Source of the DNA: Candidatus Rokuibacteriota bacterium
GTDB taxonomy: Bacteria > Methylomirabilota > Methylomirabilia > Rokubacteriales > JACPHL01
Reading direction: 5' to 3'
Assembly: GCA_016188625.1 (NCBI GenBank)
Contig: JACPHL010000110.1
Span: 1 to 7,889 of the forward strand
DNA length: 7,889 nucleotides
Part shown: in pieces, positions 1 to 6,051 of the stretch
How positions within the stretch are numbered: the stretch's first letter is position 1
Layout of the letters: each line of letters begins with the position of its first letter
Notes under the pieces: model-generated
Seen by the model: only the letters and a program-made list of their open reading frames with translations
Told to the model about the DNA's origin: nothing
Database searches by the model: none
Program-made: the position numbers and the translations under genes

Positions 1-1
1 G

Positions 2-70
2 TCACCCCGCTGTCGGGCTCACGCTCGGGTACGCCTCGAGGCAGCGCTCACACACCCCGTCCTCGCTCAC
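2..70 (-). CDS. Possible 22-residue CxxC mini-protein coupled to Rrf2
   Basis: A very short frame begins with GTG whose last two bases lie in the Rrf2 stop (GTGA overlap). This is the usual arrangement for translational coupling. The end of the Rrf2 gene supplies a purine-rich ribosome site, GGAAGAGG, a few bases upstream. The peptide is 22 residues and holds one Cys-x-x-Cys near residues 7-10, which could bind metal or be redox active. It stops at positions 4-2, at the window edge. I recognise no family. It could be a real small protein, the truncated start of a larger gene, or chance. The good ribosome site and overlap are the only support. Confidence 0.3.
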   Translation of the reverse strand: MSEDGVCERCLEAYPSVSPTAG

Positions 71-465
71 TGCGCCACCTCTTCCAGCGTGGTTCGTGCC
101 AGCAGCTCCTGGAGCTTCGGTCTGATCGCGGCCCACCGGTCGTGGAGGACGCACGGGGTCTTGCCGTTGCAGTGCCCGGACCAGAACACGCACTCGCCGA
201 GGAAGTCGGGACTCTCGATGGCCTCGAAGACCTCCCGCAAGGTGATCCGGGCCGCGGGCCTCGCCAGCGAGTACCCGCGGATCGCGCCGCGATGCGACGC
301 CACCACGTTGTGGCGCCTGAGCTTCTGGAAGATCTGCGACAGAAAGCGCGGAGGGAGATGGCCCGCTTTCGCAATCTCGTCGAGGAGCATGATCCTCCCC
401 TCGGGCTGCCGCGCCAGCACGATCAGCCCCTCCACCCCATACTCGCTCGCTCGGCTGAGTCTCAC
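67..465 (-). CDS. Rrf2-family Fe-S-type transcriptional regulator
   Basis: This is a 132-residue cytoplasmic DNA-binding regulator of the Rrf2 family (IscR, NsrR, RsrR relatives). It opens with the family hallmark MRLSRASEYG, followed by a winged helix (about residues 10-75) and a dimerisation helix. Cysteines at 92, 99 and 105 (C-x6-C-x5-C) plus His108 (CxxH) match the three-Cys, one-His pattern of IscR, so a [2Fe-2S]-type cluster sensor is likely; which signal it senses is not visible. I chose the GTG at 465 because it gives the family N-terminus; a TTG at 483 is also open. No clear ribosome site precedes the GTG. A TATTTT box ends seven bases upstream, so a leaderless transcript is possible. 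The gene lies 74 bases after the PAS-LuxR gene and shares a promoter element with it. Confidence 0.9.
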   Translation of the reverse strand: MRLSRASEYGVEGLIVLARQPEGRIMLLDEIAKAGHLPPRFLSQIFQKLRRHNVVASHRGAIRGYSLARPAARITLREVFEAIESPDFLGECVFWSGHCNGKTPCVLHDRWAAIRPKLQELLARTTLEEVAQ

Positions 466-478
466 CGGAGTCAAAATA

Positions 479-504
479 GCCAATGGATCTGTTGACGATA
501 CTGG
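479..504 (-). promoter_or_regulatory. Operator-like element upstream of Rrf2 (imperfect copy)
   Basis: On the plus strand, positions 480-504 match 1309-1333, upstream of the PAS-LuxR gene, at 20 of 25 bases. The core has symmetric ends, CAA-x2-GATC-x2-TTG (481-494). The shared block also includes CAGTAT on the minus strand and, further out, GGGGTC. The element lies directly upstream of a TATTTT box (478-473) and of the Rrf2 start. A bound regulator would therefore touch the promoter. The binding protein is not known; the neighbouring LuxR-type regulator is the best candidate. Confidence 0.55.
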
Positions 505-539
505 ACCCCTACGGAACCGAAGTCCATCCGACGAACCCT

Positions 540-1247
540 CTAATTTTCTCGGGCGATCGACCTACTGTCGCCGGAGATGGGCCGGTGGGGGCGCTGTAGG
601 CCCGCCGTGGCCACCAGACCGTGGCTCATCGCGTACGCCACCGCCTGGAGGCGACTGTGGACGCCCAGTTTCCCGAGCATGTTCTGAACATGGTTGCGCA
701 CGGTGGCCGAGCTGATGTGGAGCCTCTCGGCGAGCGTCTTGGTGCCGGCGCCCTGCGCCATCAACCGCAGGATCTCCAGCTCGCGCCTGGTGAGGGGAGC
801 CAGAGCGGCCTCGTCTCCCAGCAAAGGCAACCGGCGCTCGGCCAGCCGCTCCCGGATCAGTCGCTCCAACTCGCGGGCGATGGTGACGTCGCGGAAGAAG
901 TGGACGATGCTCGCCGGTCTGGCGGCGCCCGGGATGACCAGCGTGCTCACGTCGATCCAGATCGGCTTCCCCGCCTTGGTATGGGTGGCCATGTCGAAAT
1001 GCTGAACGGGTTCACCACCCCGGGCCAGCGTCATGGTGGGACAGCCCGGGTAGCAGAGACGATTCCCCGCAGTATCCCGGCCTCCGAAGACCTCCCAGCA
1101 TGGCCTGCCGAGCACCTCCTCGGCGGAATAGCCCAGAATCCTCTCCGCTCCGCGGTTGCACACGACGACCCTGCCACGCGGATTGACCGCGAAGACGCCG
1201 TCGGCCGTGTTGGTCAGGACCGTGCCGAGATCCTGGCGACCCCCCAT
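540..1247 (-). CDS. PAS-domain LuxR/GerE-type transcriptional regulator
   Basis: This 235-residue cytoplasmic regulator has an N-terminal PAS domain (about 8-125), a short linker helix and a LuxR/GerE helix-turn-helix (about 152-206). The helix-turn-helix has the typical LTRRELEIL start and a recognition helix around SATVRNHVQNML. There is no receiver domain, so it probably senses through PAS directly. Cysteines at 30, 50, 65 and 69 include GRPCWEVF and LCYPGCP, a pattern seen in some PAS sensors that could hold a cofactor or act as a redox switch. I chose the ATG at 1247 because GAGAGGGGAG lies five bases upstream; a longer frame reaching 1328 lacks such support and crosses the palindrome at 1308-1325. 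The gene follows the beta-oxidation operon with a 187-base gap and its own promoter element, and may control that operon, Rrf2 or itself. Confidence 0.88.
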   Translation of the reverse strand: MGGRQDLGTVLTNTADGVFAVNPRGRVVVCNRGAERILGYSAEEVLGRPCWEVFGGRDTAGNRLCYPGCPTMTLARGGEPVQHFDMATHTKAGKPIWIDVSTLVIPGAARPASIVHFFRDVTIARELERLIRERLAERRLPLLGDEAALAPLTRRELEILRLMAQGAGTKTLAERLHISSATVRNHVQNMLGKLGVHSRLQAVAYAMSHGLVATAGLQRPHRPISGDSRSIAREN

Positions 1248-1307
1248 GGTCTCCCCTCTCCCCGGGCCGGGCTCGACCCGCGCGACCGCCCCTCCAGGTC
1301 CGGGGCA

Positions 1308-1333
1308 CCCAACAGATCTGTTGGGCATACTGG
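1308..1333 (-). promoter_or_regulatory. Perfect 18-bp palindrome, LuxR-box-like, upstream of PAS-LuxR gene
   Basis: CCCAACAGATCTGTTGGG (1308-1325) is a perfect palindrome 61 bases upstream of the PAS-LuxR start. The adjoining bases to 1333 are shared with the element before Rrf2. The central CAGATCTG is the same core as the tra box bound by the LuxR-family protein TraR, and the length (18 bp) also matches. This makes a GerE-type regulator, most simply the PAS-LuxR protein itself, the likely ligand. The minus strand just upstream carries CAGTAT and GGGGTC, also present before Rrf2, and may include the promoter. Confidence 0.65.
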
Positions 1334-1434
1334 CTTGACCCCTTGGTTTTTGCTACGTCCGAAATGCTCATTTTTCTGGTGCGTTCGCCTCACGGGGAAG
1401 GCGCGGCGGCCGGGGAGCCCGATAGCTTGACTAC

Positions 1435-2238
1435 TCAGTGGCCTTTGAACACCGGCCTTCGTTTCTCCGCGAAGGCCCTGGGCCCCTCATCGGCGTCCCG
1501 GGTCCCGCGCAGGGTGAGGGAGAGCATCAGCTCCAGACGCAGGCCGTCATCGAGGCTCATCCCCAGCCCGCGGACGATGGCCTCCTTGGCGGCCCTCACG
1601 GCCAGGGGACCCCGCTCCATGATCGTCTCGGCCCACTGGAGGGCTGCGGGCATCACCTCTCTGGCCGGGACCACGCGGTTGACGAGGCCGATACGATGGG
1701 CCTCCCGGGCGTCGATCATCTCTCCGGTGAGGATCATCTCCATGGCCGTGGCCAGGGGCACCGCGCGGGGCAATCGCTGGGTCCCCCCCGCGCCGGGGAT
1801 GAGGGCCCAGCGCACCTCCGTCAGGCCGAAGGCCGCGTGCTCCGCCGCCACGCGGAGGTCGCAGGCCAGGGCCAGCTCCAGTCCCCCGGCCAGGCAGAAG
1901 CCGTTGATCGCCGCGATCAGCGGCTTCCAGATCTGGAGCCCCCGCGTGATCCCCCCGAGGCCGAGCTCCTTCGCTGCCTGCTCCCTGGCCACAGCGGTTG
2001 AGACCTCCCGCCCGAAGGCCAGGGGGATGAGCTTCTTGAGGTCGGCGCCGGCGCAGAAGGCCTTCTCCCCCGCCCCGGTCAGGATGGCCACCCACACGTC
2101 CGGATCGTCCCGGACGTCGGTCCAGACGTCGATGAGCTCGCGGTGGGTCTCCGGGTCGATGGCGTTCATGGCCTCAGGCCGGTTGATGGTGACGATGGCG
2201 AGCCTGTCGCGCTTCTCGTAGAGGACGTTGTTGGGCAT
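1435..2238 (-). CDS. Enoyl-CoA hydratase (crotonase family), intact
   Basis: This 267-residue protein has the normal length for a crotonase. It adds water across the trans-2 double bond of enoyl-CoA, the second step of beta-oxidation, in the cytoplasm. The first oxyanion-hole segment is FCAGADL (about 61-67), and the second lies in [17 protein letters not shown] (about 111-127). Both hydratase glutamates are present, Glu121 and Glu141, spaced exactly 20 residues apart as Glu144 and Glu164 are in rat mitochondrial crotonase. [12 protein letters not shown] follows. A ribosome site GGGGGA precedes the ATG. It is the last gene of the operon after the acyl-CoA and hydroxyacyl-CoA dehydrogenases and starts 21 bases past the remnant stop of the damaged crotonase. 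The exact chain length or aromatic origin of the substrate cannot be read from sequence. Confidence 0.93.
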   Translation of the reverse strand: MPNNVLYEKRDRLAIVTINRPEAMNAIDPETHRELIDVWTDVRDDPDVWVAILTGAGEKAFCAGADLKKLIPLAFGREVSTAVAREQAAKELGLGGITRGLQIWKPLIAAINGFCLAGGLELALACDLRVAAEHAAFGLTEVRWALIPGAGGTQRLPRAVPLATAMEMILTGEMIDAREAHRIGLVNRVVPAREVMPAALQWAETIMERGPLAVRAAKEAIVRGLGMSLDDGLRLELMLSLTLRGTRDADEGPRAFAEKRRPVFKGH

Positions 2239-3715
2239 GGGTGTCCCCCAGCCTTTCCCTCATCGCCCGGTGAACCGGGGCGGCCGCTTCTCGGTAAAGG
2301 CCCGGTAGAACTCCTTGTGGTCCTCGCCCATCAGGAGGAGGGCCTGGGCCTGGGCCTCGGCCTCGATGGCCGCCAGGGGGTTCATCCCCCACGATGGTGT
2401 CCCCCAGCATCAGGAGCTCGGTGGCCTTGCCGAACCCGACGATCCTGGGCAGGAGGTAGACGGCCCCCATGTCAGCGCCTGTCAGGCCGACCTTCGTGAA
2501 GAGGAGGGCAAACCTGGCCCGATCGGAGAAGATCCGGAAGTCCGCCGCCAGGGCCAGGACCGCCCCGGCCCCGGCGCAGGTGCCGTTGATGGCGGCGATC
2601 ACCGGCTTCTCCAGCATCCGGAGGTTCCGGACCACGGCGCCCGTCATGCGGGTGAAGGCGAGCATCCCCTTGACGTCCCGCTTGAACAGCTCGCCGATGA
2701 TCTCGTGCACGTCGCCGCCGGAGCAGAATCCCCTGCCGGTACCGGTGAGGACCAGGACCCTCACGGCCTCGTCGGCCTCGAGGTTCCACGCCAGGCGCTC
2801 CAGTTCCTCGTAGACCTCGAAGGTGAGGGAGTTCAGCGTGTCGGGGCGGGTGAAGGTCTCCCTTCGCGTCTGGGAATAGTCGTAAAAGCCGTGACCCGCC
2901 TTCCGGCCCAGGTGGCCCGCGTTCACCATCCGCCTGAGGAGCGGGGTGGGGCGGAAGCGGTCCCCCAGCTCTTCCTCCATCGACTTCAGGATCGAGAGCT
3001 CCACGTCCAGCCCGATCAGGTCCGCCAGCTGAAGCGGCCCCATGGGGTAGTTGTAGGCGAGGCGCACGGCGCGGTCGATGTCCGCCGCCGTGGCCACCCC
3101 CTCTTCGAGGCAGCGCATGGCCTCGCTCATGAAGGCCTGGCCGATCCGGGTGGTGACGAAGCCGGGGTAGTCCCTGACCACCACCGTCTCCTTCCCGAGG
3201 TCCCGGCAGAAGGCCTCGGCCCGCCGGACGGTCTCGTCGGAGGTCTGGAGCCCCCGGACGATCTCCACCAGCTTCATGACGGGGGCGGGGTTAAAAAAGT
3301 GGGTACCGATGACCCGCTCCGGGTGGCCTGTGGCCGCGGCGATCTTGGTGACGGAGAGGCCGGACGTGTTGGTGGCGAGGAGGGCGTCTGGCGCGCAGAA
3401 GCGGTCCAGGGCCGCGAAGATCTCCTCCTTCAGCGAGAGCTGTTCCGGGACCGCCTCGACGACCACCTCCGCCTTCGCCAGCTCGTCCATTCGGGTCGTG
3501 GTGAGGATCCGGCCGAGCCACTCCGCCACCTCCGCCTCGGCGGCGAGGCCCCGCTTCACCGCCCGCTCCCCGTAGCCCTCCATGGCCGCCCGCCCGCGGG
3601 CCAGGATCTCGTCAGAGACGTCGCAGACGACCACCTCTCCGGGCAGGTGCGAGGCCGCCACATAGGCGATGCCGGTCCCCATGGTCCCGGCCCCCACGAT
3701 CCCCACGCTCTTCAT
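2174..3715 (-). CDS. 3-hydroxyacyl-CoA dehydrogenase fused to a damaged crotonase
   Basis: The open frame encodes 513 residues. Residues 1-282 are a complete 3-hydroxyacyl-CoA dehydrogenase, which oxidises 3-hydroxyacyl-CoA to 3-ketoacyl-CoA with NAD+. The NAD site is VGAGTMG (7-13) with Asp32 after the second strand. The catalytic dyad is His139 and Glu151 in [18 protein letters not shown] is at 116-119, and the C-terminal domain ends at [10 protein letters not shown] chose the ATG at 3715 for its AGGAGG ribosome site; the upstream extension to 3796 lies inside the acyl-CoA dehydrogenase gene. From about residue 285 the frame continues into a crotonase lacking its first strand. After residue 442 the frame is out of register and yields Pro/Gly/Arg-rich nonsense that runs into the next gene. 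The dehydrogenase half should work if the fused tail is tolerated. It lies 13 bases after the acyl-CoA dehydrogenase stop. Confidence 0.85.
   Translation of the reverse strand: MKSVGIVGAGTMGTGIAYVAASHLPGEVVVCDVSDEILARGRAAMEGYGERAVKRGLAAEAEVAEWLGRILTTTRMDELAKAEVVVEAVPEQLSLKEEIFAALDRFCAPDALLATNTSGLSVTKIAAATGHPERVIGTHFFNPAPVMKLVEIVRGLQTSDETVRRAEAFCRDLGKETVVVRDYPGFVTTRIGQAFMSEAMRCLEEGVATAADIDRAVRLAYNYPMGPLQLADLIGLDVELSILKSMEEELGDRFRPTPLLRRMVNAGHLGRKAGHGFYDYSQTRRETFTRPDTLNSLTFEVYEELERLAWNLEADEAVRVLVLTGTGRGFCSGGDVHEIIGELFKRDVKGMLAFTRMTGAVVRNLRMLEKPVIAAINGTCAGAGAVLALAADFRIFSDRARFALLFTKVGLTGADMGAVYLLPRIVGFGKATELLMLGDTIVGDEPPGGHRGRGPGPGPPPDGRGPQGVLPGLYREAAAPVHRAMRERLGDTHAQQRPLREARQARHRHHQPA
2260..2866 (-). 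pseudogene. Damaged second crotonase (enoyl-CoA hydratase/isomerase family)
   Basis: This stretch would be a separate crotonase of about 260 residues. The N-terminal ~16 residues, its start and the dehydrogenase stop are missing, and [10 protein letters not shown] joins directly to the dehydrogenase end. The middle is sound: [12 protein letters not shown] and [17 protein letters not shown] form the oxyanion hole. At about 2385-2390 the frame breaks. Beginning at 2385 another frame reads the expected crotonase C-terminus, from [12 protein letters not shown] through [12 protein letters not shown], to a stop at 2260. Compared with the intact neighbour, about 50 residues are missing at that junction. 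Both lesions look like deletions, real or from assembly. The two hydratase glutamates are replaced by Val and Phe, so even intact it was probably an isomerase-like or other crotonase. Confidence 0.75.
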
Positions 3716-3728
3716 GATCGCCCTCCTC

Positions 3729-4877
3729 TCACTCGCGCGACCTCCCCAGGAGGTCCTTGGCGATGACCAGGCGCATGATCTGGTTGGTCCCTTCAAAGAT
3801 CTGGGTAACCTTGGCGTCGCGCATGAACCGCTCCACCGGGTAATCCTTCAGGTAGCCGTATCCCCCCAGGATCTGCACGGCGTCGGTCGTCACCCGCATG
3901 GCGGTATCCGAGGCGAAGAGCTTCGCCATGGCGGAGAGCGCCGGCGACGGCACCCCCTCGTCATGACATGCCGCGGCCCGATACAGGAGGGCCCGGGCCG
4001 CCTCCACCGCCGTCGCCATCTCCGCCAGCATGAACCTGATCCCCTGAAACGACCCGATGGGCTGACCGAACTGCTCCCGCTCCATGGCGTATCGAACGGC
4101 GGTGTCCAGCGCGCCCTGGGCCAGCCCCACGGCCTGGGCGGCGATGGTCGGGCGCGAGGCGGTCAGTGTGGCGGTGAGGAGGGCAAACCCCTGCCCTTCA
4201 GCGCCGATCCGATGGGCGGCCGGAATCCGGACCCCCTCGAGGAAAAGATCGGTCGTCGGGGAGGCGCGAAGGCCCATCTTGTTCTCGCGCTTCCCCACGC
4301 TGAGGCCGGGGCTCCTGGCAGGGACGACGAACGCGGTGAGCCCTTTTCGGCCGGGTCCGGTGCGAGCGAAGGCGAGGTAGTAGTCGGCGATCCCGCCGTT
4401 GGTGACGAAGCGCTTCCGGCCTGAAAGGACGCAGTCGTCGCCTGCCGGCTCGGCCCGCGCCGCGATCGCAGCCGCGTCGGAGCCGGCGTGGGGCTCGGTG
4501 AGGGCGAACGCGAACAGACGCCCCTGCTCCACGACCGGGCCGAAGAAGGCTCGGCGCTGTTCCGGGCTGCCGGCCAGGAGGAGGGGGCGGAGGGCTGTGG
4601 CGTGGGCCTGGACAAACACGGCGATCGAGGCGTCCCATCGGGCGAGCTCCTCGATCACCCGGCAGAGATCGGTCAGGGAGGACCCGAGCCCGCCATGGGC
4701 CTCCGGCACGACGAGGGTCAGCAGCCCCAGCTCCGTCAGGAGGCCCCGGACCGAGTCAGGGAATTCCTGGGTTTCGTCCATGTGGGGGAGCAAGGGGACT
4801 ACCTGCTCCCGCAGGGCCCGCCGAAGACTCTCCAGGGCCAACGCGAGGTCGGAGGGTTTACCCATCGGGGCCGCCAT
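3729..4877 (-). CDS. Acyl-CoA dehydrogenase
   Basis: This 382-residue flavoprotein has the standard length for short/medium-chain acyl-CoA dehydrogenases. It introduces the alpha,beta double bond in acyl-CoA and passes electrons to ETF, the first step of beta-oxidation. An N-terminal helical domain is followed by the FAD/substrate segment [11 protein letters not shown] (124-134) and RFVTNG (156-161). The C-terminal helical domain carries [14 protein letters not shown] (267-280) and [16 protein letters not shown] (335-350). The probable catalytic base is Glu362 in [11 protein letters not shown]. The ATG at 4877 has only a weak ribosome site; an in-frame ATG at 4865 is possible. It leads the operon, with a 13-base gap to the hydroxyacyl-CoA dehydrogenase. 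Substrate type is undetermined; the unusual companion crotonase hints at branched, cyclic or aromatic-derived acyl-CoAs. Confidence 0.94.
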   Translation of the reverse strand: MAAPMGKPSDLALALESLRRALREQVVPLLPHMDETQEFPDSVRGLLTELGLLTLVVPEAHGGLGSSLTDLCRVIEELARWDASIAVFVQAHATALRPLLLAGSPEQRRAFFGPVVEQGRLFAFALTEPHAGSDAAAIAARAEPAGDDCVLSGRKRFVTNGGIADYYLAFARTGPGRKGLTAFVVPARSPGLSVGKRENKMGLRASPTTDLFLEGVRIPAAHRIGAEGQGFALLTATLTASRPTIAAQAVGLAQGALDTAVRYAMEREQFGQPIGSFQGIRFMLAEMATAVEAARALLYRAAACHDEGVPSPALSAMAKLFASDTAMRVTTDAVQILGGYGYLKDYPVERFMRDAKVTQIFEGTNQIMRLVIAKDLLGRSRE

Positions 4878-4896
4878 CGCCGAGCACCATTCCCGA

Positions 4897-4912
4897 TCGA
4901 ACGACCATTCGA
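4897..4912. promoter_or_regulatory. Inverted repeat before the acyl-CoA operon
   Basis: TCGAA-x6-TTCGA forms a 16-bp inverted repeat 20 bases upstream of the acyl-CoA dehydrogenase start. The sequence CGAACGACCATTCG closely resembles the CNAACG-x2-CGTTNG consensus I recall for the TetR-family phenylacetyl-CoA regulator PaaR of Thermus. An acyl-CoA responsive TetR repressor is therefore a reasonable guess, but none is encoded here. The site could also be chance. Confidence 0.35.
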
Positions 4913-4990
4913 ATCCCCTGAAGATGGTGACCCGAGGCAGGGCCGGAGTCTATCCGGCAAGGGGCTTATTTTCCTGGAACGATTGACTCA

Positions 4991-5038
4991 GCCGGCCCTG
5001 CCGGGCCGGCGATCCCGGAGGCGACGAGCCGGCCCGGC
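4991..5038 (-). terminator. GC-rich hairpin set after the hemerythrin gene
   Basis: GCCGGCCC (4991-4998) and GGGCCGGC (5003-5010) form a perfect 8-bp stem with a TGCC loop. A longer 11-bp pairing is possible between 5000-5010 and 5028-5038 with a 17-base loop. The two structures share the middle arm and cannot form together. On the minus strand the promoter-proximal pairing is the long one and the 8-bp hairpin comes second. There is no clear T run after it, so intrinsic termination would be weak. Position fits the end of the hemerythrin unit, about 70 bases past its stop. Confidence 0.45.
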
Positions 5039-5080
5039 CGGGGCCGCCCTCCTGGCCGAGCCCGCGCGCGAGGCCCGCCC

Positions 5081-5653
5081 CTACGCCCCTCGGGCTTCGA
5101 GCCGCGCCAGCTCGGCCAGGAGCCGCTCGTGGACGCCGGGGCCGGCCACCGCCTCCTCCACTGCCTCGAAGGCGTGGAGGAGCCCGCGCTGCTCGGTCTC
5201 CGGGAGGAGCTGCTCGGCCATGGGGAAGAGGACGCCGTTCTCCTTCTCGATGTGGGCCCGGAGGAGCGCGACGTATCCGCGGATGGCCTCGGCGACCTGC
5301 CGGTCCTCCCCCTGCGCCATGGCGCGGACGAGCGCCCGGCCCTCCTCGTGCTCCCGGAGCATCACCCCCAGCGGCCCCCCCTCCCGCGGCATACCGTGCC
5401 GCTCCAGGGCCGGGAAGAGGTGCTGCTCCTCCTTGCCGTGGTGGCAGCGGTCGGCGAAGGTGCCGAAGAAGGTCCGGAGCCACGCCAGCCCGTCGCGATC
5501 CACGGCCTCGCCGGCCTCCAGCGCCCGGCCGAACCGCTCCAGGAGCGCCAGGGCCCTCAGGATCACCTCGTGCTCCTCACGGAGCCTGGCGGTCGGGGTG
5601 GTCGCCGTGTGATGCGAGTGGGCGGCCTGGGTGAGCGGGATTTGCGTCTTCAT
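5081..5653 (-). CDS. Hemerythrin HHE-domain protein
   Basis: This 190-residue cytoplasmic four-helix-bundle protein is likely to carry a non-heme di-iron site that binds O2, NO or peroxide. After a His-rich start (AAHSHHT, 10-16) the hemerythrin domain runs from about 24 to 165. Candidate ligands are His28 (REEH), His72, Glu76 and His78 in CHHGKEEQHLFP, His102 (REHEEGR), and His134 with Glu138 in HIEKENGVLFP. The tail is acidic and helical. I chose the ATG at 5653 because AAGGAGGA lies four bases upstream; the longer frame to 5857 runs through promoter DNA and the oxidase-gene remnant. An FNR-like inverted repeat lies 66 bases upstream of the start. Neighbouring Crp/Fnr, Rrf2 and oxidase-like genes fit a role in oxygen, nitric oxide or iron-related stress. 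The exact ligand is not determined. Confidence 0.93.
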   Translation of the reverse strand: MKTQIPLTQAAHSHHTATTPTARLREEHEVILRALALLERFGRALEAGEAVDRDGLAWLRTFFGTFADRCHHGKEEQHLFPALERHGMPREGGPLGVMLREHEEGRALVRAMAQGEDRQVAEAIRGYVALLRAHIEKENGVLFPMAEQLLPETEQRGLLHAFEAVEEAVAGPGVHERLLAELARLEARGA

Positions 5654-5718
5654 GGTCTCCTCCTTGGCGATGGGTTCGATCCTCGCCCCCAGTGTCGCCC
5701 CTGAGGAGACCCGCCAGA

Positions 5719-5734
5719 TATGATCCCGGTCATA
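5719..5734 (-). promoter_or_regulatory. FNR/CRP-like inverted repeat upstream of hemerythrin
   Basis: TATGATCCCGGTCATA contains ATGA-x6-TCAT with the TGA...TCA core spaced as in FNR/DNR boxes (TTGAT-x4-ATCAA); only the outer base of each half differs from FNR. It is 66 bases upstream of the hemerythrin start. A GACACT hexamer at 5696-5691 is at about the right distance for a -10 element if the site acts from near -41. The partial Crp/Fnr gene at the window end is a natural candidate regulator. Confidence 0.5.
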
Positions 5735-5805
5735 AGGGTCTAGCGGGGCCGCCGACGGCCGGAGCGCTCGAGCCGCACGGGCGGGCCCGGGTCCGACGGC
5801 GACCG

Positions 5806-5878
5806 GCGAAGCCCGGTCAGGGCTCCCGGAGGGTCGAGGGGGCTCGGACCCCACCAACGCCTGCCCGGGGCCGCCCCG
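5806..5878 (-). pseudogene. Remnant copy of the oxidase-like gene 3' end
   Basis: Positions 5811-5850 match 7261-7300 at 37 of 40 bases, and 5849-5868 match 7330-7349 at 17 of 20. The 31 bases in between are absent here. The matched part covers the last codons (VRAPSTLREP and stop) and the sequence just past the stop of the oxidase-like gene. The missing 31 bases break the frame, so this is a decayed fragment rather than a gene. It is in the same orientation as the intact copy, and the two flank the Rrf2 and BFN genes. Confidence 0.7.
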
Positions 5879-5941
5879 GTCCTTCGGCTCATAAGCCGGG
5901 GTGGACCGATCCTTTCACCCGTCGGGGTCGCCCTAACGCAC

Positions 5942-5962
5942 CTGGTGTGAGACCCACACCAG
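5942..5962. repeat. 8-5-8 inverted repeat, CTGGTGTG / CACACCAG
   Basis: Perfect arms CTGGTGTG (5942-5949) and CACACCAG (5955-5962) are separated by AGACC. It could be an operator or a transcript hairpin about 90 bases past the BFN stop. No T run follows on either strand, which argues against a simple terminator. No regulator is recognised for it. Confidence 0.45.
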
Positions 5963-6003
5963 TACTCGAGCTCGTCGGCACCACCCCGGCATCAGGCGGG
6001 AGA

Positions 6004-6031
6004 GGTGGACATCGGCATGCCCATCTCCACC
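6004..6031. repeat. Composite palindrome around GGCATGCC
   Basis: GGTGGA (6004-6009) and TCCACC (6026-6031) flank a central perfect palindrome GGCATGCC (6014-6021), all sharing one centre. The two arms are separated from the core on each side by the same unpaired CATC. As RNA it would be an interrupted hairpin 20 bases beyond the BFN stop; as DNA it could be a protein site. Confidence 0.4.
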
Positions 6032-6051
6032 CCTTCCGTAGACGAAGCGCC

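Larger units (their letters stand above)
5654..6051. other. Long intergenic region upstream of hemerythrin gene
   Basis: This 398-base stretch has no convincing gene on either strand. It contains the hemerythrin ribosome site, an FNR-like inverted repeat, a decayed copy of the 3' end of the oxidase-like gene, and two separate inverted repeats near the BFN stop. Each is listed individually. Such a length is unusual among these tightly packed genes. Confidence 0.7.

Noticed and set aside
621-1430. Plus-strand open frame of 269 codons over the PAS-LuxR gene
   Set aside because: Shadow of the PAS-LuxR coding frame, no recognisable domain and it crosses that gene's promoter palindrome.
1335-1434. 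Terminator after the enoyl-CoA hydratase gene
   Set aside because: GC-rich bases follow the stop but I find no clean stem with a T run in the correct direction.
2315-3766. Long plus-strand open frame of 483 codons opposite the dehydrogenase
   Set aside because: It is antisense to a clearly recognised gene, has no family motifs, and is explained by GC-rich third positions keeping the opposite strand open.
4488-5612. Plus-strand open frame of 374 codons
   Set aside because: It spans parts of two confident minus-strand genes and the GC hairpins, with low-complexity Arg/Ser-rich translation and no motif.
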